From: Paenibacillus sinensis
Lineage (GTDB): Bacteria; Bacillota; Bacilli; Paenibacillales; Paenibacillaceae
Reading direction: 5' to 3'
Length of the DNA stretch: 64,000 nucleotides
NCBI RefSeq assembly: GCF_019904155.1
Contig: NZ_JAHCMB010000183.1
Location: forward strand, 1-64,000
Shown here: positions 32,819-42,218 of the stretch, piece by piece
Position numbering within the stretch: the stretch's first letter is position 1
Layout: the number at the start of each line of letters is the position of its first letter
Notes under the pieces: generated by a model
What the model saw: only the letters and a program-made list of their open reading frames with translations
The model's database searches: none
What the model was told of the DNA's origin: nothing
Translations under genes and position numbers: made by a program

Positions 32819-33589
32819 TCAATACGATGAATTGGACATGATCTGCTTTAATTTCTCGGTTGCGCGTTTCTGGATACGCGATACACTCATCTGCGACACG
32901 CCCAGCTTCTGGGCGATGGCCCGCTGCGACTGTCCTTCCTGAAAGGCCAGCAGCAGTACCTTCTGCTCCTGTTCCTTCAGTTGGCCAAGCGCTTGCTGAA
33001 GATCCATCCGCCGTTCGACGGTATCATAATCGTTCGCATCCGAACTGATCAGTTCGCCAAGCGTAGCTCCCGTCTCTTCCTGGGAGAGCGGCGAATCCAG
33101 CGATACATAATGGTAGCATTCCCGGCCTGCCAGCACCTCTACCGTCTCTTCCACCGACAGATCCAAATAGCTGGCGATCTCGGATACATCCGGTGACCGT
33201 TCCAATCTGACTGTCAGTTCGTCGATAGCCTGCTGAACCAGAGCACCTTTTTCCTTGATTCGTCTGGGAACCTGTATGTACCAGGATTTATCGCGGAGGA
33301 AATTCTTCATATGCCCGATCATGCTCTTCATAGCATAGGGTTCAAAGGGGATGCCCAGGCTGATGTCATACTGCTGAAGCAGACGGATCAGCGCCATCTG
33401 TCCGACTTGATACAGATCCTCGTACAAATCGGGGCGGTTGCGGGCGATTTTACCGGCGGCCATCTTGACCATCGGCTCGTATTTGTGAATTAGTACGGTT
33501 GCAATATCGTTGTCTTTCGTTTGCTGGTATTCCCAAATGAGAGAGACGGATTCGTCCATGGACTCTGGGGGAGTCACTCTTTCATTCAT
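32819..33589 (-). CDS. sigB: general stress sigma factor SigB
   Basis: A 256-residue group-3 sigma factor with regions 2, 3 and 4. Region 2 includes RPDLYEDLYQVGQMALIRLLQQYD and the -10-binding helix near SMIGHMKNFLRD. Region 4 holds the helix-turn-helix SQRAIAQKLGVSQMSVSRIQKR. It directs the general stress regulon. The ATG overlaps the rsbW stop, coupling it to its anti-sigma factor, and the gene order rsbV-rsbW-sigB is the standard one. Last gene of a seven-gene minus-strand cluster. Confidence 0.94.
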   Translation of the reverse strand: MNERVTPPESMDESVSLIWEYQQTKDNDIATVLIHKYEPMVKMAAGKIARNRPDLYEDLYQVGQMALIRLLQQYDISLGIPFEPYAMKSMIGHMKNFLRDKSWYIQVPRRIKEKGALVQQAIDELTVRLERSPDVSEIASYLDLSVEETVEVLAGRECYHYVSLDSPLSQEETGATLGELISSDANDYDTVERRMDLQQALGQLKEQEQKVLLLAFQEGQSQRAIAQKLGVSQMSVSRIQKRATEKLKQIMSNSSY

Positions 33590-34038
33590 ACTCTCTCCTC
33601 GCTAGGATAGAGCTTCTTGGTCAGGGTCACAGCCGTTCCCTTCCCAAATTCGCTTACGACATTCACTTCATCCATCAGCGCCTGCATCAGATAGAAACCA
33701 AGTCCGCCGATCTGAACATCGCCAAGCTCTTTGTCATGCAGGGTGATTCGTTCGGCGGACGCGTCAGCCTTGTCAAAGCTCTCCCCCTCGTCTTTGACCG
33801 TAATGGACAGGGCGTCCGCGCTTACTTCAAAGATGACATCGACAATTCCGTCTTGCTGTCCGTAAGCATACAGAACGGAGTTGTTACAAGCTTCGGAAAC
33901 GGCTACCTTCATATCTTCAATATCCTCATAAGAAAAGCCCATCTTCGAGGCAATTCCATACAAATTCAGTCTTACAATATCGACATATTCCGCGCTTGCC
34001 GGCAGTTGGAGCATCACTTTTTGCACATCGTCACTCAT
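33586..34038 (-). CDS. rsbW: serine kinase / anti-sigma factor RsbW
   Basis: A 150-residue GHKL-fold protein. The N-box is DMKVAVSEACNNSVLYAYG, and the ATP-lid region is VQIGGLGFYLMQALMDEV. RsbW binds and inhibits SigB, and phosphorylates RsbV. ATP binding residues are intact. It overlaps sigB by four bases. AGGATCG upstream of the ATG, 18 bases after the rsbV stop. Confidence 0.93.
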   Translation of the reverse strand: MSDDVQKVMLQLPASAEYVDIVRLNLYGIASKMGFSYEDIEDMKVAVSEACNNSVLYAYGQQDGIVDVIFEVSADALSITVKDEGESFDKADASAERITLHDKELGDVQIGGLGFYLMQALMDEVNVVSEFGKGTAVTLTKKLYPSEERV

Positions 34039-34056
34039 TCTTTGTTCGATCCTTTC

Positions 34057-34395
34057 CTAGTGGGAATTCTCTTGGGAGGTGAAGAACTTCGCAATACCAG
34101 TCATGTCGAACAGCTTCTGTATTTGCGGCGGAACTTCCTCCACGGTGAATTTGACATCCATGCCGTGTCTGGCTTTGAGGATCGATAGAAGAATGCCGAT
34201 TCCTGTGCTGTCGATATATTTCAGTGCTTTCATGTTAATGACCAGATCCAGCGAAGTGTCTCCAACCAGCGGTTCCATCACAAGTCTGAAATCGGGGGCT
34301 ACGGACAGATCCAGCTCACCGGTTAAATAGACTGTACATACATTGCTCTCGGTTTTGATCGATGTCTGAAACTTGTCACTCTTATGTGTGTTCAT
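34057..34395 (-). CDS. rsbV: anti-sigma factor antagonist RsbV
   Basis: A 112-residue STAS-domain protein. The phospho-acceptor Ser is in YIDSTGIGILLSIL, the usual place. Unphosphorylated RsbV sequesters RsbW and frees SigB; the PP2C phosphatase encoded upstream would restore that state. The start at 34395 has AGGAGAG upstream and follows a SigB-type promoter; longer readings run through that promoter. Confidence 0.93.
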   Translation of the reverse strand: MNTHKSDKFQTSIKTESNVCTVYLTGELDLSVAPDFRLVMEPLVGDTSLDLVINMKALKYIDSTGIGILLSILKARHGMDVKFTVEEVPPQIQKLFDMTGIAKFFTSQENSH

Positions 34396-34431
34396 AGACA
34401 ATCTCTCCTGATTAAATGTTTTCTTTACCAA

Positions 34432-34457
34432 TAACCCTAAAGGCATGTCCTTGAAAC
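34432..34457 (-). promoter_or_regulatory. SigB-type promoter of rsbV-rsbW-sigB
   Basis: GTTTCA (34452-34457) and GGGTTA (34432-34437) on the minus strand, 14 bases apart, fit the SigB consensus GTTTaa-N12-15-GGGtAt. The site lies about 40 bases before rsbV and implies positive autoregulation of the three-gene core. Confidence 0.75.
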
Positions 34458-34502
34458 AAAAAAATAGGGACTTAAGCTCTGGAAATACACATACTTCCAC
34501 TA

Positions 34503-36173
34503 TTAGGCCGGGTTTACCTCCGAATTACGTCCCTGAATCAGTCCGTCTTCGCCGAAATAGCTCGACAGTATATTCTGGATGCTGCTCAGCTTCAGCGGCT
34601 TGCTGATATAGTTGTCCATCCCCGCTGCCAGGCACCGTGCCTGAATCCCGTCCATGACGTTGGCCGTCATGGCGATAATGACCGGGGAGCCTGAATCGCG
34701 CTTCATGGAGCTTCGTATTGCCTTGGCAGCCTCCAGGCCGTCCATGACCGGCATATGTATATCCATGAATATCATATCATATGGACGGGACAAAGCCAGA
34801 CTTGCGGCCTGGCGGCCATCCTCCGCCACCTCGGCACTGAAGCCCAGCTTGCCCAGTATATTGACCATCAGCTTCTGGTTGATGGGATGATCGTCGACGA
34901 CCAGCACGCGGCGTCTGTGTTCCTTGCGGAACGGGAAGGTCTTCTCTTTCTCGGGACGGCCGCCTCCGTCCGGATCGGGCTCGGGCAATACGGCATTGAT
35001 CGTGAAGACGAATACGGCGCCTTTATCTTCCGTGGATTCCACCCGGATATCCCCGCCCATCATATGAACCAGCGACTTGCAGATGGCAAGTCCGAGCCCC
35101 GTACCGCCATACTTCCGGGTCATCGAGGAATCCAGCTGGGAGAAGGGCTGGAACAGACGGTCCCGCTTCTCCGGTGAAATGCCGATCCCGGTATCCTTGA
35201 CTGTGAACTCCAGCACAAGTCTGTTGTCCTTCCGTTCTTTGCCGGTAACGACCAGATAGACGCCGCCCTGATGGGTGAACTTCACAGCGTTGGACACCAG
35301 ATTGAGCAGCACCTGGCGCAGGCGCGCCATATCCCCGTACAGCAGATCCGGCAGACTCTGATCGACGAAATACGCAAGCTCCAGATTCTTCTTGCCGGCC
35401 TCCGCCGAGAACAGGTTGAAGACCTCGTGCACACAGCTTCTCAGCTCGAACAGCCCGCACTCCATTTCCATCTTGCCGGATTCCATCTTGGTGAAATCCA
35501 GAATATCGTTGATAACCGTAACCAGGGTATCGGCGCTCTTGCGGATTATCTCCGCATATTCCTTCTGCTCCCCCGACAGCGGCGTCTCCATGAGCAGGTC
35601 AATCATGCCGACTACGCCGTTCATCGGCGTGCGGATTTCATGGCTCATCATAGCCAGAAATTCCGTCTTCGCCTTCGCCGCGCTTTCAGCCGCCTCCTTC
35701 GCCTTGACCAGCTCTTTGTTGATCCGCTCCAGCTCCTGCGTCTTCTGCTGCAGCTGCATGGACTGTGTCTGGTGCTTCTTCGTCGTCAGATACATGTTCA
35801 CGAAGCCTGCGATCTTCGATTTGAGGATTTGCGGGATAAATGGCTTGACCATATAATCGATCGCTCCGGCGGAGTAGCCGGCGAATAAATGCTCTGCTTC
35901 CTTGCTGGTGGCCGAGATGAAAATGATCGGGATATCCTTGGTTTTGTCCCTTGCTTTAATCAGTCTGGCGGTTTCGATCCCGTCCATTCCCGGCATCTGT
36001 ACATCAAGCACGATGACGGCAAACTCATGCCTCAGCAGACATTTTAACGCTTCCTCGCCGGAGTTGGCCTTAACCAGCTTATACTGCGGGCTTTCAAGCA
36101 CCGCCTCAAGCGCCAGCAAGTTTTCCGGTCGGTCGTCTACCAGCAGAATGTGAATCGGTTCTTGAACCCCCAT
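34503..36173 (-). CDS. REC-HisKA-HATPase-REC hybrid kinase
   Basis: A 556-residue soluble hybrid kinase with no membrane helix. An N-terminal receiver domain (1-125; phospho-acceptor Asp57 in VIVLDVQMPG) is followed by a coiled coil (about 135-170), HisKA (His178 in MMSHEIRTP), a catalytic ATPase (about 285-395; G2 box KYGGTGLGLAI) and a C-terminal receiver (about 422-540; Asp471 in MIFMDIHMPV). It could take phosphate from the larger kinase and pass it on. It lies between cheR and rsbV; 107 bases and the SigB promoter separate it from rsbV. AGGAGG precedes the ATG. Confidence 0.92.
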   Translation of the reverse strand: MGVQEPIHILLVDDRPENLLALEAVLESPQYKLVKANSGEEALKCLLRHEFAVIVLDVQMPGMDGIETARLIKARDKTKDIPIIFISATSKEAEHLFAGYSAGAIDYMVKPFIPQILKSKIAGFVNMYLTTKKHQTQSMQLQQKTQELERINKELVKAKEAAESAAKAKTEFLAMMSHEIRTPMNGVVGMIDLLMETPLSGEQKEYAEIIRKSADTLVTVINDILDFTKMESGKMEMECGLFELRSCVHEVFNLFSAEAGKKNLELAYFVDQSLPDLLYGDMARLRQVLLNLVSNAVKFTHQGGVYLVVTGKERKDNRLVLEFTVKDTGIGISPEKRDRLFQPFSQLDSSMTRKYGGTGLGLAICKSLVHMMGGDIRVESTEDKGAVFVFTINAVLPEPDPDGGGRPEKEKTFPFRKEHRRRVLVVDDHPINQKLMVNILGKLGFSAEVAEDGRQAASLALSRPYDMIFMDIHMPVMDGLEAAKAIRSSMKRDSGSPVIIAMTANVMDGIQARCLAAGMDNYISKPLKLSSIQNILSSYFGEDGLIQGRNSEVNPA

Positions 36174-36189
36174 AAGCCCCTCCTAAACC

Positions 36190-37059
36190 TCATTTGACTT
36201 TACGATAGATTTTCTCCACTCTGTCCAGGGGCTCGTAGTTATCGCTGTACCTGGTAAAATGAATGGATTCCTTGGCTCCGAGAACAAGCACTCCGAAGCG
36301 GCTGAGACTCTCGCAGAACAACCCGTGAACATGATCCCGGAGCTCATCATTAAAATAAATCATCACGTTTCGGCAAAATATGACATTAAATTCGTTGAAC
36401 GAAGTATCGGTTGCCAGGTTATGCTCCGCAAAAATCATATTCTTGCGAAGAAACGGCTGGAAGATAACCGAGTTGTATTTGGCCGTATAGTATTCCGAGA
36501 AGGCATGCTTGCCGCCTGCCTCCAGATAATTTTGCGTGTACTTCTTCATCTTGCTGATCTCATATACCCCTTCTTTGGCCTGCTGCAGCGAACGGTTGTT
36601 CATGTCCGTGGCGTAGATTCGGGCCTTATCGTAGAGGCCCTCCTCATGAAGCAATATGGCCATGGAATAGACTTCCTCGCCCGTCGAGCAGCCGGCATGC
36701 CAGATCCGGATATAAGGATAGGTCCGCAGCAAAGGGATCACCTTCTGCCGGAACGTCAGGAACAGGCTGGGGTCCCGGAACATTTCCGTTACCGGAATGG
36801 ACAGGTTGTAGATCAGCCGTTCGAAGCAGGCCCTGTCGTACAGCACCCTCTCCTGTAAGGCGGAGATGCTCTGCAAGTTCTCCGCATGTACATGATGCCA
36901 GATGCGCCTCTTCAGTGAAGGAAGCGCGTAATTCCGGAAATCATAGCCGTACAGGCGGTGAATTCCGGTGAGCAGCAGCTCGACCTCGATGTCTTCCAGT
37001 TCATTTTTGCTTGGTCCGGCAAGGGACAACTCGTATTTCCCTTCCTCTGACGGCGTCAT
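36190..37059 (-). CDS. CheR-type methyltransferase, RsbM-like
   Basis: A 289-residue protein with the CheR fold: an N-terminal helical domain (GIHRLYGYDFRNYALPSLKRRI), SAM motif I IWHAGCSTGEEVYSMAI, then ATDMNNRSLQQA, and FNVIFCRNVMIYF. CheR enzymes methylate glutamates of chemoreceptor-like coiled coils. In the B. cereus group a CheR-like RsbM modifies the hybrid kinase RsbK and tunes SigB. The same neighbours here make that the likely role. The start MTPSEEGK is preferred (AAGGGAG upstream); ATG at 37092 lacks a site. Confidence 0.87.
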   Translation of the reverse strand: MTPSEEGKYELSLAGPSKNELEDIEVELLLTGIHRLYGYDFRNYALPSLKRRIWHHVHAENLQSISALQERVLYDRACFERLIYNLSIPVTEMFRDPSLFLTFRQKVIPLLRTYPYIRIWHAGCSTGEEVYSMAILLHEEGLYDKARIYATDMNNRSLQQAKEGVYEISKMKKYTQNYLEAGGKHAFSEYYTAKYNSVIFQPFLRKNMIFAEHNLATDTSFNEFNVIFCRNVMIYFNDELRDHVHGLFCESLSRFGVLVLGAKESIHFTRYSDNYEPLDRVEKIYRKVK

Positions 37060-37143
37060 GGCAATCGATGCTCCCTTGCGTACGCCGCTCATTGGCTTGC
37101 GGCGATAAATTCTGTCTTTATGACTATTACCCCGTTTTACCCG

Positions 37144-40100
37144 CTACGAATACAACCACACCCGCATTAATGAAAGAAGCTGGTCGGTATCGATAGGCTT
37201 CTTCAAATAGTCCGAAGCCCCGGCTTCAATGCACTTGAACCGGTCTTCCTTCATGGCCTTGGCGGTGAGGGCGATAATCGGAAGCTTGGCGAACTGCGGC
37301 ATTTCGCGGATCTTCCGCATTGTCTCGAATCCATCCATCTCCGGCATCATCATATCCATAAGCACCAGATCGAAGTCCGGGTTCTCCGCCAGCGCTTCCA
37401 GCGCTTCCCTGCCATTCTCGGCGAATTTAACCTCCATCCGATAACCCTCAAGCACACTGGAGAGCGCGAAGACGTTGCGGATATCGTCATCGACGAGCAG
37501 AATCTTCTTCCCTACGAACAATTCTTCCTTATTATGAAGCTTCCGCAGGATTTTCCGCTTGTCCTCCGGCAGGTTCGCCTCCACCCTGTGGAGGAACAGC
37601 GTCGTCTCGTCCAGCAGGCGCTCCGGCGACCGGACATCCTTGATGATGATCGATTCCGCGTATTTGCGGAGTCTGGTTTCCTCCTTGATGTCTAGATCCT
37701 TGCCGGTGTAAATGATAATCGGCAGGTCACCCAGCTCCTCATCGTCCCGGATATGATCAAGCAGCTCAAAGCCGTCCATGTCGCCAAGCATCAAATCGAG
37801 CACCATGCAGTCGTATTTGCGCTTGCGGAGCTCACTCAGAGCCTCGCCTCCAGTGGAGACGGCTGTTATCGCCACATCGTCGTATCCGATCAGCTCCATA
37901 ATGGACCGCCGCTGGATATCATCATCCTCGACGATCAGAAGATGCTTCAGCGTGCTTTCCGTATAGGCCTCAATCCGGGTGAAGGCCCGTTCCAGCGCTT
38001 CCTTGCCGGAAGGCTTCCTCAGATAGGCGAACGCCCCCATCATCAGGCCCTGATTCACTTCTTCATTAATCGAGATGACGTGAACCGGAATATGCCGGGT
38101 ACTCGCCTCTCCCTTAAGCTCCCGCAGAATCGCCCAGCCGTCCATGACGGGCAGCTGGATGTCCAGAATGACCGCATCCGGCAGATAGGATTTGGCCATT
38201 GAGAGACCGGTATCCCCCCGCAGCGCCACCAGGGTCTTGAAGCCCCGGCTGTGCGCCATATCAAGCAGAATGTCCGCGAACTTCCGGTCATCCTCGATGA
38301 TGAGCAGCACCTTGTCGCTCGGCCCCAGATTATCGCGGTCGTCCGCGAACGGCGCCTCGGCCTCAGGTGCCGGCAGAGCCTTCACCTCCGCCGGTTCGGG
38401 CAGCGCCTCGGCCTTGGCAGCCTCGCCGCCGGCCGCAGCCTCTCCCGCCGCCGCCAGGCCCGGCAGCTGGCTGTAATCGGCAAAGGTCGGCAGGAAGAGC
38501 GTGAACACGCTCCCCGTGCCTTCCTCCGATTCCAGCACAATGCCGCCCCCCATCACCTGGGATAGCTCCCGGCTGATGGACAGCCCCAGGCCCGTGCCGC
38601 CGTATTTGCGGCTCGTTGTGCCGTCGGCCTGCCGGAAGGCCTCGAATACGAGGTCCGTCTTGTCTTCCGGTATGCCGATGCCGGTGTCTTTGACCGCGAT
38701 AGCCAAATATTCGCGGTCAAGCGGCAGGTACACCGGCAGCTGCTTCTCCTCGGCCCGGCTGACCGAGAACTCCACATGGCCCTTGCTTGTGAATTTGAAG
38801 GCATTGGACAGCAGGTTGCGGAGCACCTGCTTCAGCCGGTACCCGTCAACCACAATCGTATCCGGCAGCGGCTCGTTGAAGGACAGGCGAAGCGCAATGC
38901 CCTTCTTCTGGGCCAGCGGCGCGAAGTTATGCTTCACGAATGATTTCAGATCCGTGAGCGCCACCTTGTCGCGGTTCAGCAACATCTTGCCGGCATCGAC
39001 CTTGGACAGATCCAGAATTTCGTCGATCATCTTCAGCAGATCGGCTCCGGAGGTATAGATGGTATGGGCGAATTCCACCTGCTTCTCCATCAGATTGCCA
39101 TCCTTGTTCTCGGCCAGCAGCTGGGACAGAATAAGCAGGCTGTTCAGCGGAGTACGCAGTTCATGCGACATGTTCGCCATAAACTCGGATTTGTATTTGC
39201 TTGCAGCCGCAAGCTGCGAAGCCTGCTTCTCAAGCTGGCTTCGCGCTTCCTCGATTTCGTCCTTCTTCTCCTCAACCAGTTGAATCTGCTCCTCCAGGGA
39301 GCGGGTCTTGTCCACCAGTTCGCTGTTGTAATGCTCAAGCTCCTCCTGCTGGCGCTGCAGCAGCTCCTCAGAGCGTCTCAGGGCGTCCGTCTGCTCCTCC
39401 AGATTCTCATTGGAGCGGCGCAGCTCCTCCTGCTGGGTCTGAAGCTCCTCGGACTGGCACTGCAGCTCTTCCGTGAGCGCCTGCGACTCCCGGAGCAGTT
39501 CTTCCACAGCCAGCCGGTGAGTAATATTGTTGACGATAGCAGCCATATTGAGAGCCAGTTGTTCCATTAACTCATAATGGAGTTCCGGGAAGGGCTTGAA
39601 CGAGGCGAATTCGATTATCCCCAGCACTTCATCCTCAAACAGCAGCGGGTACAAGGCGATGTATCCAGGGCGGCCGGAGCCGTAGCCCGATGCGACGTTG
39701 AAATAGGTATCCGGTGTCTCCTGCAGAAGAACCGGCTTCTTGTCCAGCGCGCATTGGCCCACTAGCCCGCTTCCGAGCTCGAATCCGCTCTTCGGCTTGC
39801 TCTCGTCAAAGGCATATGCGCCCTTGATCTCGAAGCGGTTCGGATTGTTCTTCTCCCGCAGATAGACGGCGCCGAACTGCGCGCCGACCACAGGCGTGAA
39901 CTCGCTGATGAAGGTCTGGGATATCTCGCCCAGGGAATTGACACCGCGCAACAGCTCCGTGGTACGCGCAACGTTGGCGTTCAGCCAGGCATGATCCTGC
40001 TGCTCCTTGATGTAGGCCGCTTCCTTCTCCTGCCTCTCCTCCAGATCCCCGGCCATAATCTGAAACGCGCGGACGACGCTGCCGAATTCGTCATTCGAGG

Positions 40101-40806
40101 CGTAGCTGATGCTCTGCAAATCGCCCATTCTGCCGTCTCCCAGACTGGCCACCATCCGGGATACGGTATTAAGCCCTTTGCTAATGCTCGGCAGCACCCA
40201 CAGAATAATGCCAAGCCCCAGCAGAAGCCCCGCCACCATAACGGCGATGACAATCTGGATCGACTGCTGATAGGCGCTCTTGGCCGTGTTTATTTCTTCG
40301 TTGATTTTCAAATTCTCGAACTCGGCCAGATTATTCAGGCTGGATATCACTTCATTCTGGACCGAGATCCCCGTCTGCTGACGGAAGGCATTGGCCGTCG
40401 CCAGATTTCCGTCTTCAAGCAGACTCAGCACCCGGTCCTGATAGGAGTAATAAGCCGACGCTGCCTCCTCGATCACCGTGAACATTTGCTCCTCTTCAAC
40501 AGTCTGCTTAAGAGCCTTCATCTGAGCGGCGAATTGATCGGCGCGGATTTTGCTCTGCCTGATCTCATTGCTCTGAATCGCCAGATTGGAATCGGGATTC
40601 AGCATTACATTGGTCAGGATGCGGGCCATGCCGTTCACTTCTCCGCGCATCCCGGAGGATGCGAGAATCTTCTGATAACGGTCCTGGTAAATCCCCTCCA
40701 TCTGACCGTTCATCCTGTTAAGCCTGTCATATCCGATCAGCGTCAGGCTCAGCGCTATTAGCAGCAGCGTCAGAAAGCCGATCAGCAGCTTCGCCTTAAT
40801 CTTCAT
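37144..40806 (-). CDS. membrane hybrid histidine kinase with three receiver domains, RsbK-like
   Basis: A 1220-residue sensor. Two membrane helices (about 7-25 and 184-206) flank an extracellular four-helix-type sensor; HAMP follows (about 207-260), then GAF (about 285-430), a long Gln/Glu-rich coiled coil (434-540), HisKA (His548 in NMSHELRTPL), ATPase (about 650-775; KYGGTGLGLSI), an Ala/Glu/Pro linker, and three receivers (about 840-955, 960-1080, 1098-1218), each with its Asp (VILDIQLPV, MVLDLMLGD, VLMDMMMPE). The first gene's REC-PP2C is a natural target. It starts 3 bases after that gene's stop. Coiled coil is the expected CheR methylation region. Confidence 0.93.
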   Translation of the reverse strand: MKIKAKLLIGFLTLLLIALSLTLIGYDRLNRMNGQMEGIYQDRYQKILASSGMRGEVNGMARILTNVMLNPDSNLAIQSNEIRQSKIRADQFAAQMKALKQTVEEEQMFTVIEEAASAYYSYQDRVLSLLEDGNLATANAFRQQTGISVQNEVISSLNNLAEFENLKINEEINTAKSAYQQSIQIVIAVMVAGLLLGLGIILWVLPSISKGLNTVSRMVASLGDGRMGDLQSISYASNDEFGSVVRAFQIMAGDLEERQEKEAAYIKEQQDHAWLNANVARTTELLRGVNSLGEISQTFISEFTPVVGAQFGAVYLREKNNPNRFEIKGAYAFDESKPKSGFELGSGLVGQCALDKKPVLLQETPDTYFNVASGYGSGRPGYIALYPLLFEDEVLGIIEFASFKPFPELHYELMEQLALNMAAIVNNITHRLAVEELLRESQALTEELQCQSEELQTQQEELRRSNENLEEQTDALRRSEELLQRQQEELEHYNSELVDKTRSLEEQIQLVEEKKDEIEEARSQLEKQASQLAAASKYKSEFMANMSHELRTPLNSLLILSQLLAENKDGNLMEKQVEFAHTIYTSGADLLKMIDEILDLSKVDAGKMLLNRDKVALTDLKSFVKHNFAPLAQKKGIALRLSFNEPLPDTIVVDGYRLKQVLRNLLSNAFKFTSKGHVEFSVSRAEEKQLPVYLPLDREYLAIAVKDTGIGIPEDKTDLVFEAFRQADGTTSRKYGGTGLGLSISRELSQVMGGGIVLESEEGTGSVFTLFLPTFADYSQLPGLAAAGEAAAGGEAAKAEALPEPAEVKALPAPEAEAPFADDRDNLGPSDKVLLIIEDDRKFADILLDMAHSRGFKTLVALRGDTGLSMAKSYLPDAVILDIQLPVMDGWAILRELKGEASTRHIPVHVISINEEVNQGLMMGAFAYLRKPSGKEALERAFTRIEAYTESTLKHLLIVEDDDIQRRSIMELIGYDDVAITAVSTGGEALSELRKRKYDCMVLDLMLGDMDGFELLDHIRDDEELGDLPIIIYTGKDLDIKEETRLRKYAESIIIKDVRSPERLLDETTLFLHRVEANLPEDKRKILRKLHNKEELFVGKKILLVDDDIRNVFALSSVLEGYRMEVKFAENGREALEALAENPDFDLVLMDMMMPEMDGFETMRKIREMPQFAKLPIIALTAKAMKEDRFKCIEAGASDYLKKPIDTDQLLSLMRVWLYS

Positions 40807-40809
40807 GGA

Positions 40810-41976
40810 TTATCGCTTTCCCTTCTTCAGTGAGATCCACACCAGACACTTATCATCATCGCGTTCACCGGGCGCCTGCTCATTGAAGAACACGGCTCTC
40901 ATCCGCTCTTCCTCCCATACATGTCCGGTGCTCATCTGGTCTATTAGAAAGTTCAACTGCTCAGACTGGTCGCCGCTGACCATTTCGAGCAGGCCGTCGG
41001 TGTACATGACAAGATGCCCGTCATCCTCGTAGGTCAGGTTTTGGGGGGCGGCCTCGATGCGGTCGAACAGACCGACCGGATGGCAGTTGCTCTCCAGCAG
41101 CACAGGCTCTGCGGAATTGCCGTCAAAGAGCAGCGCGGGCGGATGTCCGGCATTGACATAGTCGATGCGCTGCAGCTTCGTATCGATCACCATATAAATC
41201 GCCGTAAAATAATACTGGATCAGCTGCTTCTCGATATACAGCTGATTGAAACGGCGGTTAAGCTCCTGTATCACCTTCTCTGGCTCCACATACGTAGTTA
41301 CCGTATCCTTCAGCACGGAGGCGATGAACATGCAGAAGAGAGAGGAGGAAATGCCGTGTCCCATCATGTCCAGCAGAATGACACCGTATCGCCCATCCCC
41401 GAGCGCGTACCACGCGTACAGATCGCCGGCCAACTCGAATGAAGGCTGATAAATGGCGTGGACCTCGAACAATTCTTCCTCCAGAGGCAGGCTGAGCACC
41501 GCATTCTGAACGAGCGCCGCCAGCTTAAGCTCGTACTGAATGCGCTGGTCCCTTTCCTTATGCCAATCCTTCTCGGCCTTTAACCGGAGTGCGAGACGAA
41601 TTCTCGCCATCAGCTCCACTTTGTTGATCGGCTTGGTAACATAATCGACCGCGCCCACATCAAGGGCTTCGGCCAGCTTCTTCGAGTCGCCAACCGCAGT
41701 TACCATAATGATGGGGATGTCCCTCAGCTTCTCATACCGCTGAATAATCCGGCAGGCTTCGATCCCGTCCATCTCAGGCATCATCATGTCCAGGAGAATC
41801 AGATCAACATCCGGATGCTTCGGTCTGAGCTCGCTGTTGTTCCGGCCGACTCCGAGTATTTCCAGCATTTCTATGGCGGAAGCCGCCGTAATTACGTTCC
41901 GGTAATCCTCTTTCTTCAGAATCTCCCGGATTATAATAATATTGGTAGGGTTATCGTCAACGACAAGAATCTTCAT
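40810..41976 (-). CDS. REC-PP2C phosphatase, RsbY/RsbP-like
   Basis: A 388-residue response regulator. The receiver (1-125; Asp63 in ILLDMMMPEMDG) is joined by a helical linker to a PP2C/SpoIIE phosphatase (about 185-385) whose metal residues are in ELAGDLYAW, LLDMMGHGISSS, NAGHPP and MYTDGLLEM. Phosphorylated, such proteins dephosphorylate RsbV and so release SigB (RsbY in B. cereus). It is the first gene of the cluster. The start at 41976 has AGGTGGAGG upstream; a longer reading is unlikely. Confidence 0.92.
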   Translation of the reverse strand: MKILVVDDNPTNIIIIREILKKEDYRNVITAASAIEMLEILGVGRNNSELRPKHPDVDLILLDMMMPEMDGIEACRIIQRYEKLRDIPIIMVTAVGDSKKLAEALDVGAVDYVTKPINKVELMARIRLALRLKAEKDWHKERDQRIQYELKLAALVQNAVLSLPLEEELFEVHAIYQPSFELAGDLYAWYALGDGRYGVILLDMMGHGISSSLFCMFIASVLKDTVTTYVEPEKVIQELNRRFNQLYIEKQLIQYYFTAIYMVIDTKLQRIDYVNAGHPPALLFDGNSAEPVLLESNCHPVGLFDRIEAAPQNLTYEDDGHLVMYTDGLLEMVSGDQSEQLNFLIDQMSTGHVWEEERMRAVFFNEQAPGERDDDKCLVWISLKKGKR

Positions 41977-42137
41977 GCCTCCACCTCGCCTGAATTCATT
42001 TTTCGACTGGTTACGAAAGAAACCGCTTCTTCCATGATACGACAATCCGCCAGGGGTTCGCTATCCACAACATCTGCCTGACCTGATCTGTTATTTCCTG
42101 CTCCGGAGCCGCCCAATATGTAATGACCCCCAACAAA

Positions 42138-42177
42138 GTAACCTCCAGCCCCACTGACACGTGGTTCTGGAGGTTAC
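42138..42177 (-). terminator. terminator of the YflT-type gene
   Basis: GTAACCTCCAG and CTGGAGGTTAC pair perfectly (42138-42148 with 42167-42177), with inner CCAC/GTGG; the minus strand continues TTTGTTG. It isolates the stress gene from the phosphatase gene. Confidence 0.75.
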
Positions 42178-42218
42178 GTTATTGGACTATGAACCTTTCC
42201 GGAGCATATTCTGCTATC

